This document shows positions 22,045-30,631 of a DNA stretch of 40,265 bases, in pieces (the stretch's first letter is position 1; the number at the start of each line of letters is the position of its first letter). The notes under the pieces were generated by a model. It did not search any database. It worked only from the letters and a program-made list of their open reading frames with translations, and had not been told where the DNA came from. This DNA comes from a virus: positions 1 to 40,265 of the IMG/VR virus record IMGVR_UViG_3300044648_000380; one strand, written 5' to 3'. Both the position numbers and the translations under genes were made by a program.

Positions 22045-25000
22045 ACATCGAATACGGATTAATGGTCAACACCCGGAAAGCCGATACCACCCTGCCGGAA
22101 ATCGGGCTTTATAACTCCTCCTTGGCGCTGGTCACCGGCCGGCCGGACTACCAGCTCCGTATCTCAGGAACCGCATTCGTTTCAAACCCCCGGTACGTCG
22201 GGGATGACATCACCTTAGATATAACAGGCCTCACCCCCGGGGATCTTCCGCTGGATTTCGAGGTACTGGGAGAGCAGCCGGAGAACTGCCCGATAAACCC
22301 GGTTACCGGCCTCGAGCAGATCCTGTGGAAGCATGGAATAATCGACAAGGACATCTTTGGGGAGGTGGTGGAGGCCATGGACCCCACCTTGGGCGGAAGC
22401 TACTCCACGATGTCCTTCGCGACCGTACTCCTCATGAACAACCTTCCGGGGCTGGATGGAAGGACTCTTTTCCGGTTCCTTCAGTATCATAGTATCGACC
22501 CCTTCAGGTGCGAGATCATCGTGTGCGTCTTTGTCGACGGGGCTTGTGTTCAGTGGTCCGAGCCACAAATAGAAAGGCTGACCGACGCCGAGCACACAGT
22601 CATGGTGGAAAGCGTCGACGCATTCCTGAAGATTCATAAGGACGTGCTGAAAATCGAAATCAGCGAGTCCGTATTTCCTACTGCACCGGAGGATTCGCGG
22701 GGAAAATTCGTGCCTCTCTGCCTGGGGAGAATACCCGAAGCTGAAGGCCGGCGCGTGTCGGGGTCTGACACCGCTATCACATTGATCGTTCGGGATGGGA
22801 TGGAAATCAAAAGGACCCGGGCAAGCGCGTGGGTCGCGGGAACCCGCACCCTCACTTTGATCACCCAGGGAGTTGTCTTCGAGGCAAACGATTCGCGCCT
22901 TGTTGGGAATTTCATCGAAGTCGCCCCGGCAGGACTCAGCGGAGATCAGATCCTTTCCCCGATCATTATTTCTAACTCGATCACAACCGGGACAGAATTA
23001 ACCGTTGTGGTTCTTTCGGATTCCTTCCGAGACCAAAACGAGGAGGTCGCCGCTCCGGTTGTCGGAGCAATCCCGACTGTAAACTCCTGGTGGTTCAAGG
23101 TTTCAGCGGTCAGCGAGTTCCAGGCTTTAAGTGACGGCCAGGTTTCGGATGCCTCCGGTCCCTTGCTTGGATGGAGCGAGAACCTCGGGGAATTTTTCCC
23201 GGTCACACAAATCGAAAAAGCCACCTACCAGGATGCCGATTATTCAGAAGTTCCGGGGCTTGCCGGGGTACTGCTCTTCCCCCGGGGCGAAAACCTGAAT
23301 GTTCCCACCCAGCGGAATCTCATTGTTCCCCAGTGGCTCAGGAAAGGACCCGCGCTCGCTAATTCCTGGCAGTACGAAGGATTGGTCCCGACAATCCCCC
23401 CTCCGACAGATGAATTCGGCGCCTTCAATGCGGACCTGCCGCTTCTTATTGACCGGGTTTCCTCAACTGGTTACAGCCGGGCGTGGTCGATTACCATCCC
23501 TACTGGATCCGCTCCCACCACCCTCCTTTGGAACATCCAGACCGCGAGCGTCAGCGACACCAACCTTCCCTTGGTTCCAGTCGATTTCATGTTCCAGCCC
23601 CCGGAGGGAATGCGGTTTGATGATGACGAGCGCCTTAAGTTCGGGATCAAAATGAGCCTGACGCTATCGGGAAGAATGTCATCCGCCGAAGCGCATTATG
23701 AGGTCGGGGTGATCGTTCAGCTGGTCGATGCGACGGGGAGCAGCATCTACTCGACCCCTTATCGCAGGATTGCTGGGGGGCCAACGGACGTAACCGCGAG
23801 TACCACGGGAACGACATTCAACATCGACAGCTTCAGCGGGGATTATTTCGACCCCCCTTCCACGGCATCACCTTGGGGCTTGATCGACGTTGACTACGAC
23901 GATACCCTGGACCCGGACCAAAGATCCCTCGAAACCCTGGCGGAATTTCTCCGAAGTGAAGACCTGGCCGGCAGTTTCCGGTTAAGGGTCCGGCTGCATA
24001 TCCGCTTCGACTCCTTCTTCCAGAATTCGGTGATAGACCCCCTCACCGCACCCTTCGGTTTCACCGTCAAAGAAATCGGACTTTTCCGAGCCCGGGAAAA
24101 TTACGAAGGAGCGGTTTATAAAAAGGTCACGGGTGCAAAGTTCGGAGGAACCTGGGGTGGTAGAAAAACCGCCTCTGATCCCATCCTGTCCATCCCGGAC
24201 GCCATCGAATACCTAATCCGTGAAAGGGATGGTTCGACGGCCATCGACACCGATTCATTTGACCTTTGCCTCGCGCGTAGACCTGCGGTTTACTGGCACA
24301 TCGGACGGCAGATCACTGAACAAGCCGTTACCCCGAAGGGGAGCCCCGGAACGACGAGGGATCTTATTGCGGAACTCTGCAAGACGGGGTTTCTGTCCGT
24401 CGTGCCGGGCCGGGACAAGAATCGGCGCCTGATAAACCTCGACGGGTACGACGGGGCCACAGGGCCGATTACCGACATCATCGACGGGAGCATGGGTGAG
24501 GGGCAGGTTGTCGGGCTGGACCGGGTTTTCACTGGCTGCGAATTCAAGTACGACAAAAACCCAGCAACAGGGGAATACCGCTCGTCAGTCTTCATCCGGA
24601 AAACTTCGGAGGACGCTTTCCCGGGCCCGGATGAATTGGTTCCTGGAACCACCACGCCCCTTTGGACCACCTACGCCGGGGGATTTGGATCGGACTACCC
24701 GACCGCGATCACCGTATGGGAGAGGTATCACAGCGCATTCGTGCTGACCCAGCGGGAAAACTTCGACAAGCAGGAACTCGACTGGTGCCAGAGCAATGCC
24801 CGCCTTGGCCTCGATACCTCGATCCCTGATGTCCCGGTTTTCCTGGCCCTTATTCGCTCGGAATGGTACTCGGTCCCGAGGAAGCAGTATACCTTCAGGG
24901 TTCCCGTTACAGCTTCGAACCTCGTCCGCCTGCTCGGGGACAGGGTGATTTTCCGGGACATCAAGAGGACTGGGAACCTGTACTTCTACGCCATCGTGGA

Positions 25001-25172
25001 GGAGCAGGCCCTTCTCACGAAGGACAACGAGATTCAAATCAAGGTCTCCCATAAGATGGATGACCAGGGTTTCGAAATCTCCCCCGAGCCGCTTTACATC
25101 ACGGCTTCAGTTGGTGGGGACACGATCACCGCATCCATTGGTGGAGATACAATCACCGCAGTAGTGAATTGA
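22041..25172 (+). CDS. Large tail tip / baseplate hub protein
   Basis: 1043 residues from a GTG in a GTGA overlap; the largest gene in the window. It is strand-rich throughout, with several repeated-looking domains, a central region with many Thr/Ser/Asp, and a late segment (GYDGATGPITDIIDGSMGEG, DRVFTGCEFKYDKN) resembling the hub part of siphovirus tip proteins. The last 25 residues contain a tandem repeat, GGDTITAS then GGDTITAV. I see no peptidase or lysozyme motif. It likely forms the tail tip that contacts the host, with the neighbour at 25179 as fibre. Confidence 0.72.
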   Translation: MNIEYGLMVNTRKADTTLPEIGLYNSSLALVTGRPDYQLRISGTAFVSNPRYVGDDITLDITGLTPGDLPLDFEVLGEQPENCPINPVTGLEQILWKHGIIDKDIFGEVVEAMDPTLGGSYSTMSFATVLLMNNLPGLDGRTLFRFLQYHSIDPFRCEIIVCVFVDGACVQWSEPQIERLTDAEHTVMVESVDAFLKIHKDVLKIEISESVFPTAPEDSRGKFVPLCLGRIPEAEGRRVSGSDTAITLIVRDGMEIKRTRASAWVAGTRTLTLITQGVVFEANDSRLVGNFIEVAPAGLSGDQILSPIIISNSITTGTELTVVVLSDSFRDQNEEVAAPVVGAIPTVNSWWFKVSAVSEFQALSDGQVSDASGPLLGWSENLGEFFPVTQIEKATYQDADYSEVPGLAGVLLFPRGENLNVPTQRNLIVPQWLRKGPALANSWQYEGLVPTIPPPTDEFGAFNADLPLLIDRVSSTGYSRAWSITIPTGSAPTTLLWNIQTASVSDTNLPLVPVDFMFQPPEGMRFDDDERLKFGIKMSLTLSGRMSSAEAHYEVGVIVQLVDATGSSIYSTPYRRIAGGPTDVTASTTGTTFNIDSFSGDYFDPPSTASPWGLIDVDYDDTLDPDQRSLETLAEFLRSEDLAGSFRLRVRLHIRFDSFFQNSVIDPLTAPFGFTVKEIGLFRARENYEGAVYKKVTGAKFGGTWGGRKTASDPILSIPDAIEYLIRERDGSTAIDTDSFDLCLARRPAVYWHIGRQITEQAVTPKGSPGTTRDLIAELCKTGFLSVVPGRDKNRRLINLDGYDGATGPITDIIDGSMGEGQVVGLDRVFTGCEFKYDKNPATGEYRSSVFIRKTSEDAFPGPDELVPGTTTPLWTTYAGGFGSDYPTAITVWERYHSAFVLTQRENFDKQELDWCQSNARLGLDTSIPDVPVFLALIRSEWYSVPRKQYTFRVPVTASNLVRLLGDRVIFRDIKRTGNLYFYAIVEEQALLTKDNEIQIKVSHKMDDQGFEISPEPLYITASVGGDTITASIGGDTITAVVN

Positions 25173-25178
25173 GGGATT

Positions 25179-26378
25179 ATGGCAAACCAAAACGCTCAAA
25201 TTAAAGAACTTACCCACACCTCCCGGGCGGCATTCGTGACTGCCACGAGCGCAGTCACGGATCCGATCATGGCTTTCATCACGGCCACCCCCAAGGAAAT
25301 CGGACTCAAATATTCCGGCTCCTACTTCTACTGGACCCTTTCGGACGAGCAGATCGCCGCGCTTCAGGCGCAGATCGACGCCAACACTACCAGTATCGCG
25401 GCTTTGACATCAATTATTTCCGGGTCCTATGGCGCAATCACACGCGGTCAGCTTTCCGTTCCCGATGCCGGTGACGCCGCCGCAACCAGCGTGCCTTATG
25501 AGGAGTTGACGGACGAACAAAACCCCATGACCTGCGCGAAGTGCAAAATATTCGGAACACTAAAAGATCTCACGTTCTACATCAGCACCGTTTTCCTCGA
25601 ATCCCTCGGAAAGTCGGACGCCTTGATCGAGGATACCGTTTTTTGGGTGGTGAATGTCCCCGGAGACGCAGATGCCCTCTACCTATACGACACATTTGAG
25701 AACGCCGAGGCGGCCGGAACCACCGGGCGGCTTGCTGAGTTCGACACTATTCCAGAAGCCACGCCCGGTACATGGCCGATCAAGCAGCTTGTGGGAGGAT
25801 CGCTTACGGGCGTCACCTTGGGGTGGATGTACGCTCCAATTGGGGTCTACTACGGACAGCACAGCGTACCTCTGGGCGCCTATCTCCTTTCGCGGGACTT
25901 CTCTTTCACCGCCGCGGAACTTCTTCCCGGGTTTGAAGCTGAAATACCATTCCGCCTCAAGTTCGGGGGGGGCGCTCCGGTTTCCGACTTGCCCGGCGTG
26001 GTGTTCGGTGTGAAAACCAAGGGTGGAACAATCACCCTGAACGACACGGCCGCCGTTCAATCCATCGACGGGGCAACCGAGGAAGGGGTTGTCGTTGGAA
26101 AAGTCAACGTGACGGTGGTCGCCCGGTATACCGTGGCCGATGAGGATACGGTTCGAATCCGAACAACCGTTTCCTTTGACGATGTTACCGGGTGGGACGC
26201 GACCGCAAATGCCCAATTCCGCACCTCCCCCACGGTTGTCGAGGAGGAGGTTTTGGTTTCCGACCTCGGAACGGGTTACTGCTTCCTGGATCTTTACGGG
26301 GTCGGGTACGACAACGTGACCGATTTCGAATTCATCTCATCCTCCATGAACGTTCGCTACCCGGTGGTGATTCCGTGA
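25179..26378 (+). CDS. Probable tail fibre or receptor-binding protein
   Basis: 399 residues. The N-terminal 45 residues are helical and the segment QIAALQAQIDANTTSIAALTSII is a trimeric-coiled-coil type linker. After it comes a long, beta-rich region with many Thr, Gly and aromatic residues (VSDLPGVVFGVKTKGGTITLND, VNVTVVARYTVADEDTVRIRTTVSF), as in trimeric fibres. It is the last structural gene before the lysis block. No chaperone domain or enzyme site is seen. Receptor binding is inferred from place and architecture. Confidence 0.62.
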   Translation: MANQNAQIKELTHTSRAAFVTATSAVTDPIMAFITATPKEIGLKYSGSYFYWTLSDEQIAALQAQIDANTTSIAALTSIISGSYGAITRGQLSVPDAGDAAATSVPYEELTDEQNPMTCAKCKIFGTLKDLTFYISTVFLESLGKSDALIEDTVFWVVNVPGDADALYLYDTFENAEAAGTTGRLAEFDTIPEATPGTWPIKQLVGGSLTGVTLGWMYAPIGVYYGQHSVPLGAYLLSRDFSFTAAELLPGFEAEIPFRLKFGGGAPVSDLPGVVFGVKTKGGTITLNDTAAVQSIDGATEEGVVVGKVNVTVVARYTVADEDTVRIRTTVSFDDVTGWDATANAQFRTSPTVVEEEVLVSDLGTGYCFLDLYGVGYDNVTDFEFISSSMNVRYPVVIP

Positions 26379-26854
26379 TCGAAGGGTTGACGATTATTCC
26401 GGACTTCATCACCCCGGAAGAAGAAGGCGCCCTGCTCGCCTTGGCGGATGGAGGCGTGTGGAAATCCCGCCCCCACATGGATAAGCAGGAGCAGGTATTC
26501 TATGCCCCGGATTACCGTAAGGGCGCGGAAATACCGGCCTCCTCCCGCTTCCTGTCGGATCGAATGGGACTTAGAAATCCCTACCGGCTTATCCTGAGCG
26601 AGTACAAACCCGGACAAGGCATGCAGACTCATTTCGACGCGCGAGAAAAGTTCCCCATCGTGGGCTGCATCGTCTCCCTGATTTCGGGTTCGGAGTGGGT
26701 TTTCAGCCGCGGCGCCGTCATGGTCCCAGTCCATGTTCCCAGGCGATCCCTGCTCACCTTCGGCGGGGATGCCCGGTATATGTGGCAGCACGAGGTACGG
26801 GGGATAAAAGCGAGGCGGGTGTCATACTACTTCAGCTTCAAGGAGACGGAATAA
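26375..26854 (+). CDS. AlkB-like 2-oxoglutarate/Fe(II) dioxygenase
   Basis: 159 residues from GTG 26375 in a GTGA overlap with the fibre gene. It shows the AlkB core: a strand and helix opening (IIPDFITPEEEGALLALAD), YRLILSEYKPGQGMQTHFDAR with the HxD iron ligands His86 and Asp88, IVGCIVSLISGSEWVF, VPRRSLLTFGGDARYMWQHEV with the second His139, and RRVSYYFSF with the oxoglutarate-binding Arg at 147 or 148. It lacks the longer N-terminal part of E. coli AlkB. Family enzymes repair alkylated bases or modify nucleic acid or protein. Its place in the late operon could mean it acts on packaged DNA or a tail protein, which is inference. Confidence 0.85.
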   Translation: MIEGLTIIPDFITPEEEGALLALADGGVWKSRPHMDKQEQVFYAPDYRKGAEIPASSRFLSDRMGLRNPYRLILSEYKPGQGMQTHFDAREKFPIVGCIVSLISGSEWVFSRGAVMVPVHVPRRSLLTFGGDARYMWQHEVRGIKARRVSYYFSFKETE

Positions 26855-27123
26855 TGCCGCCGGATAACGAAACCAGCCGCACCCTGGGGGAGCATTCCGC
26901 CGCTCTTGAGGCTCACCGCCGCGAGATGGACGGCCTGTGGAAAAAAATCACCGAACTTACAGCCATTATCGATGAGCTAAAAGAGAAACTCGTCAAGGTC
27001 AGAATCCAGGTCGCCATTATTGTGGCGGCTGGAATTTTCCTCGCGGCCATCGTCCAGTCCGTCACCACCAGCCGCACCCTCGACGCCCTCGATCGGGTTT
27101 ACCAACGGAAGGAAACCAAATAA
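26854..27123 (+). CDS. Hemolysin XhlA-like lysis protein
   Basis: 89 residues from ATG 26854, sharing one base with the preceding stop. Residues 10-48 are a coiled coil (LGEHSAALEAHRREMDGLWKKITELTAIIDELKEKL) and residues 51-70 a transmembrane helix (VAIIVAAGIFLAAIVQSV), followed by a short charged tail. This is the topology of XhlA-type proteins, which work beside holin and endolysin. It is right before the endolysin gene. Start is clear; the family call is by topology. Confidence 0.65.
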   Translation: MPPDNETSRTLGEHSAALEAHRREMDGLWKKITELTAIIDELKEKLVKVRIQVAIIVAAGIFLAAIVQSVTTSRTLDALDRVYQRKETK

Positions 27124-27614
27124 TGGCCGTATTTTCAGACCGCATCCAGAATCACATTAAGGCAAGCGAGGGCGGATATGTCAACGACCCGAAAGATCCG
27201 GGCGGCGAGACTAATTTCGGCATCTCAAAGCGATCATACCCAGGGCTTGATATAAAGGCGCTTACTTGGGCGAAGGCTTGCGAGATCTACCGCAAGGACT
27301 TCTGGGAAAAATACCGCTTCCCAGCCTTGACCGACCAAGGCCTCGCGGAGAACGTCCTCGACCACGCCATTAACGCTGGTCCCGGGCGGGCCATCAAATT
27401 GCTACAAAAAGCCTGTGGGGTTGCCGAGGACGGGAAGATCGGCCCCGCCACCATTGCTGCAGCAAACCGCGACATTGGCACGGCCGGCCGGTTCGCTTCA
27501 CTTCGTATCACCTACTACCATAGCCTCGTTGCAGCGAAACCCGAGCTCGGGAGGTTCCTGAAGGGGTGGATTGCACGCGCCAACAAATTCAGGAACCACG
27601 AGGCGATCGCATGA
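27123..27614 (+). CDS. Endolysin, GH108 family with peptidoglycan-binding region
   Basis: 163 residues. The N-terminus carries the GH108 catalytic motif KASEGGYVNDPKDPGGETNFGIS, with Glu16 as the acid. The rest, YPGLDIKALTWAKACEIYRKDFWEKY and LAENVLDHAINAGPGRAIKLLQKACGVAEDGKIGPAT, matches the PG-binding-3 portion of this family. It cleaves the glycan of peptidoglycan to release progeny. No signal peptide is seen, so export needs the neighbouring membrane proteins. The gene shares one base with the stop of the gene before it. Confidence 0.92.
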   Translation: MAVFSDRIQNHIKASEGGYVNDPKDPGGETNFGISKRSYPGLDIKALTWAKACEIYRKDFWEKYRFPALTDQGLAENVLDHAINAGPGRAIKLLQKACGVAEDGKIGPATIAAANRDIGTAGRFASLRITYYHSLVAAKPELGRFLKGWIARANKFRNHEAIA

Positions 27615-27883
27615 CGCGCATGGACCGCTTCTTGAAATGGGCGTGCGCGGTATCCCACGGACCAAATGGGACGCCCTCCAGCGCCCGGGTTGTAGGGCTT
27701 CTTTCGGCCACCGTCCTGCAGGCGGTGTTCATCTACGCCTCGGCCATGCTGATTCATCGCGGGGAAAATTCGGCCTTCCTCGAGACGTTCAAGATGTTCG
27801 CGATCTTTGTCGCTGTCGCGCTCGGGCTCGTGACCGCGCCGAAAATTTGGGGCAATGCCGCTGAAAAAAAGGAGACCCCATGA
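27611..27883 (+). CDS. Holin-like membrane protein
   Basis: 90 residues; ATGA overlap with the endolysin gene. Two transmembrane helices can be seen: about 26-48 (RVVGLLSATVLQAVFIYASAML) and 57-78 (LETFKMFAIFVAVALGLVTAP), with a short basic N-terminal part and a charged tail. Size, topology and position after the endolysin are those of a small class II holin. No specific family is recognised. It would form the membrane hole through which the endolysin escapes. Confidence 0.65.
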   Translation: MTRMDRFLKWACAVSHGPNGTPSSARVVGLLSATVLQAVFIYASAMLIHRGENSAFLETFKMFAIFVAVALGLVTAPKIWGNAAEKKETP

Positions 27884-28476
27884 CACGCTACTTCGCAATC
27901 CTGTTCGCCGGGTTCATCGCCGGGCTGTTTGCCGCCTTCCTCATCACCTACGCCGCCATTCAAAGGATCGAGGCGAGGGCGGAAGCCCGGCATCTTGCCG
28001 CAGAGGCCCGGGGGGATTCCCTGGCGCTGGCCGCGGGCGCGTGGGAAGATTCAGCGTCCCGGGCCGACTCCGCCGCCCGTTTCTTCGCTTCCCGCCGTGT
28101 GGTGGTTTACCGGCAGGTTTTGGCGTCTCCCGACTCCGCCGCGGCCGCCCGGGGGATCCTCGTCACATCCCAGTCGGACGGCCGTCGCTGCATCTCCCAA
28201 CCCGATTTCGCGGAGCTCATGGCCTCCTCGGCAGCTCTGCCCCTGTGCGATTCCACCCTGAGCGCCACCGAGGCCCGTGCCGGGGCCGCTGAGACAGCCG
28301 CCGACCTTTTCCGGGATGCCCACGCCACCGCCCGGGAGGATGCCGCCCTGCAGGCCGCCCGGGCATCCCTCGCGGAGGAAAAGCTGGCGGCCGCCCGCCG
28401 CCGCGCATGGTGGTTTGCTGCCGGGGGCGCGACTGTTGCGCTCACCGCGGCCGCGCTCCTCGGAGCCGCTCGGTGA
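27880..28476 (+). CDS. Membrane-anchored coiled-coil protein, spanin-like
   Basis: 198 residues; ATGA overlap. Residues 5-27 are a transmembrane helix (FAILFAGFIAGLFAAFLITYAAI), then a long Ala/Arg/Glu helical region with coiled-coil character, and a second hydrophobic helix at 176-196 (WWFAAGGATVALTAAALLGAA). An i-spanin has one N-terminal anchor and a periplasmic helix, so the C-terminal helix is unlike it and may serve as the second anchor. The location after the endolysin and holin suggests outer-membrane disruption. A tail-region membrane protein is an alternative. Confidence 0.5.
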   Translation: MTRYFAILFAGFIAGLFAAFLITYAAIQRIEARAEARHLAAEARGDSLALAAGAWEDSASRADSAARFFASRRVVVYRQVLASPDSAAAARGILVTSQSDGRRCISQPDFAELMASSAALPLCDSTLSATEARAGAAETAADLFRDAHATAREDAALQAARASLAEEKLAAARRRAWWFAAGGATVALTAAALLGAAR

Positions 28477-29231
28477 AGCTGCTCCCCCGGTGGATCAATC
28501 CCACGGCCCTGTGCGAGGCTCACGAGGCCATCCACAAGGCCCGGCCGTTCGGGAAGGGCGCCGCCTCCGCCATCCGCCGTCTCCGCGGGTTCTGGCCCGC
28601 CCTGAAGCTCCTGCCGAAGGGGAATATATACATCCGCCACCACCTGACGCTCTCGGCCCTTTACCTCGAGCTCGGGGATATTGTCGCATTCCACCACCAC
28701 CACGAGCTCGCGCTTTCGGCCATGCGCCGCCTTTGCTCCCCCGCCCTGCCCTACATCGAGGGGTGGAGCTACCTGCTATACCCCAAGCAGGCCTACCGGT
28801 ACTGGTCCCTGACCTGCGGGGCCTCGAGCGAGTGGGAGGATATTTTCGAGGCCCAGGAGGGACTTGCGGCCGACGCCGCGCTCGAGGATGGGAAGGTCCC
28901 CTGGACCGACACCTCGGCCGGGGATACCGTAACGCCCACCGAGGACCCGTTCGTCACCTGCCCCGCCTTCACCCGCTGGAAAACCCCCGAGGGAACGGTG
29001 CTCGTCCACCACGACGTTCGCGTAATGAACCACCGCTGGAACCTGCACGTCGAGGACACCTTCGGAAAGGTTGTTCGGAAGGCTTCGGACTGGACCTGGT
29101 ACGAGGGCTGGCCCAAGAAGCGCCTAAGCCTCTGGTGGAGGATCTTCCCGCGCGAGGTACGTGTGCTTTCCCGCGGGTACTTCGGAGTCGAGCTCCTCAT
29201 CGACGGGGAAAAAATCACGATCCGCCCGTAA
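28473..29231 (+). CDS. Hypothetical protein at the end of the late region
   Basis: 252 residues from GTG 28473 in a GTGA overlap; a start further upstream would overlap the spanin-like gene. The sequence is rich in Trp, Tyr and His (ALSAMRRLCSPALPYIEGWSYLLYPKQAYRYWSLTCG, HHHHELALS), with a C-terminal part reading HVEDTFGKVVRKASDWTWYEGWPKKRLSLWWRIFPREVRVLSR. I do not recognise the family. It has no TM segment or signal. Its GC-rich codon use resembles the late genes. It may be a late accessory gene. The gene ends 77 bases before the stop of the convergent SRAP gene. Confidence 0.6.
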   Translation: MKLLPRWINPTALCEAHEAIHKARPFGKGAASAIRRLRGFWPALKLLPKGNIYIRHHLTLSALYLELGDIVAFHHHHELALSAMRRLCSPALPYIEGWSYLLYPKQAYRYWSLTCGASSEWEDIFEAQEGLAADAALEDGKVPWTDTSAGDTVTPTEDPFVTCPAFTRWKTPEGTVLVHHDVRVMNHRWNLHVEDTFGKVVRKASDWTWYEGWPKKRLSLWWRIFPREVRVLSRGYFGVELLIDGEKITIRP

Positions 29232-29308
29232 AGAAAAGCCGCCACCCAGGGGACTCCCTTCCCGTGGCCCCGGCTGGATCTCGCGCAGGGTGGGTGGGGC
29301 GCGGGTGT
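29232..29308. other. Convergent intergenic region
   Basis: Between the end of the late genes and the leftward SRAP gene. There are G- and C-rich runs with a possible imperfect pairing (CCACCC at 29242 with a GGGTGG about 50 bases on) but no T-run. It should hold the late terminator; I cannot identify one with confidence. Confidence 0.3.
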
Positions 29309-30043
29309 CTAAATCTTCGGTTCCTTCAGAACCTCCGTCACCGCAAGCGCCGGCGACGTGATCCCCTTGAGAAGTGAATATGCCGCATCCGGCGTCAGGT
29401 CAGGATCCAGCCAAGACTCCGCGGCCGCTTCCGTCAGGACGATGGGTGTTCGTTCGTGGTAGATCCCCTGAAGGACCGGTATCTCGTCCGAGGGGCCGGT
29501 TATAACCGTGCAGCTATCCAGGCGATCCCCCGAGGGCGAAGTCCAGGTGTCGTACAGGCCTGCGAGGAAATGCGGCTCGGGGTTCAGGAGTTGCACCTCG
29601 AATTCCCTGCCAGTGAATTCCTTCGGGGCACCGTCCATGTTCGGCCGCTCGCGCCAGGCCTCCACCGGCATGACGCACCGCTGCCCTTTCTTCCAGGCGG
29701 GCTTGAACGAGTAGGTCGTGGGAACTGTCTCGAGGCGGGCGTTGTAGGTGTCGAACCCCCACCGTTTTCCGGTCTCCGGGTTGATCGCCTTGGAGGCTTT
29801 TTTCTTCTTCACCTCCTCAAGCGAGAGATGGTAACGCCTCAAGTAATCGGCGGGGATCAGGTCCCACCGCATCGGCTTCACCTGGTAGCCGGCCGTGATC
29901 ACTTCGACGTTCGCCTTCGGGTAGTAGAAGCCGTTGGGGGATTCCTTGATGAGCCCTTCACGAAGAAGGCGCCGGACCTCGGCGTCGGTTTTCATGGAAA
30001 GCTTACCGGAAGGGAGGCGGACGGGCTTGTAGGCGTAGCACAT
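29309..30043 (-). CDS. SRAP-domain protein (YedK/HMCES-like abasic-site DNA-protein crosslinker)
   Basis: 244 residues from the start that gives MCYAYKP, since SRAP proteins need Cys2 exposed after Met removal; a longer frame upstream would bury it and is rejected. The active-site set is present: Cys2, Asn101 and Arg103 in YNARLET, Glu128 in VMPVEAWRE, and His196 in IYHERTPIVL. The insertion VKKKKASKAINPETG is near residue 79-92. SRAP proteins bind ssDNA at abasic sites and form a thiazolidine crosslink that shields the site. It is transcribed leftward, against the late genes, and so may be expressed in the lysogen. No strong ribosome site was seen. Confidence 0.9.
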   Translation of the reverse strand: MCYAYKPVRLPSGKLSMKTDAEVRRLLREGLIKESPNGFYYPKANVEVITAGYQVKPMRWDLIPADYLRRYHLSLEEVKKKKASKAINPETGKRWGFDTYNARLETVPTTYSFKPAWKKGQRCVMPVEAWRERPNMDGAPKEFTGREFEVQLLNPEPHFLAGLYDTWTSPSGDRLDSCTVITGPSDEIPVLQGIYHERTPIVLTEAAAESWLDPDLTPDAAYSLLKGITSPALAVTEVLKEPKI

Positions 30044-30160
30044 GAGGGGAAAATACGCATCATTTAGGCCCGCGCCGAGTGCTAAGGGCTGAAAATCGGT
30101 GCAAATTCCTGGGTTTGTGCAGCAAGAATTTCGCACACGGTCCGGGGTAGATTGCTCCCA

Positions 30161-30376
30161 ATGTCCACCGCCTACTACCGCGCCATGTTGATTAGCTACC
30201 AGACCGACCGGGATATTCAGGAGGAAATTATCCAGCAGCTTGGAATCCGGGACAATGCCCAGTTGCAGTACGAAGCCCTTTGCGCGGAGAGGAAAAAGCG
30301 CAGGGAGGTGGGAACGTGGGACCCGTTCGGAACGAAGGCGGGCCAGGTGGGGGTTGGTGGTAGGGCGATTGCCTAG
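30161..30376 (+). CDS. Small hypothetical protein
   Basis: 71 residues from ATG 30161; a TTG at 30152 is in frame but less likely. The gene is divergent from the SRAP gene, with about 117 bases between their starts. The sequence is helical and charged (YYRAMLISYQTDRDIQEEIIQQLGIRDNAQLQYEALCAERKKRREVG) with a Gly-rich tail. No family is recognised. It lies in the lysogeny region and ends just before a hairpin at 30380. Confidence 0.5.
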   Translation: MSTAYYRAMLISYQTDRDIQEEIIQQLGIRDNAQLQYEALCAERKKRREVGTWDPFGTKAGQVGVGGRAIA

Positions 30377-30379
30377 AAA

Positions 30380-30396
30380 GCCGATTAAGAATCGGC
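30380..30396. terminator. Bidirectional hairpin between convergent genes
   Basis: GCCGATT (30380-30386) and AATCGGC (30390-30396) form a 7-bp stem with a 3-base AAG loop, flanked by AAA on the left and GTTT on the right. It lies between the rightward gene ending at 30376 and the leftward gene ending at 30385, overlapping the latter's stop. The T-runs are short, so termination may be partial. Confidence 0.6.
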
Positions 30397-30615
30397 GTTT
30401 CCTTGCAACTGTTTCCAGTCAAGCCAAAAAATAAATGTGGAAAATCCGGCAAGAGAACACACTCCGGATATAAAGGCGAATTCCACCACCTCATTGTAGT
30501 TGGCTATAAACCAGAATAGCAGGGCGAAGAACCAGAAGAATGCCGTGGTCCTGTATACGCGAGAACGCTTTTCGCCTTGATCAATTAACCGTTGAATGTC
30601 GTTTTCATTGATCAT
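30385..30615 (-). CDS. Two-helix membrane protein of the moron-like cassette
   Basis: 76 residues; ATG at 30615 preceded on its strand by AAGGAG. After a basic, helical N-terminus (INENDIQRLIDQGEKRSRVYR) there are two transmembrane helices (TAFFWFFALLFWFIANY and FAFISGVCSLAGFSTFIFWL), with a short charged tail. The codon use is clearly more AT-rich than in phage late genes. With the lipoprotein gene just upstream in the same direction it forms a two-gene unit with its own promoter and terminator, as in lysogenic-conversion morons. A role in altering the host surface or blocking superinfection is a guess. Confidence 0.65.
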   Translation of the reverse strand: MINENDIQRLIDQGEKRSRVYRTTAFFWFFALLFWFIANYNEVVEFAFISGVCSLAGFSTFIFWLDWKQLQGNADS

Positions 30616-30631
30616 TATTGCTCCTTACGGT

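Noticed and set aside
29242-29296. Terminator after the last late gene
   Set aside because: CCACCC and GGGTGG could pair but the loop is long and no T-run follows.
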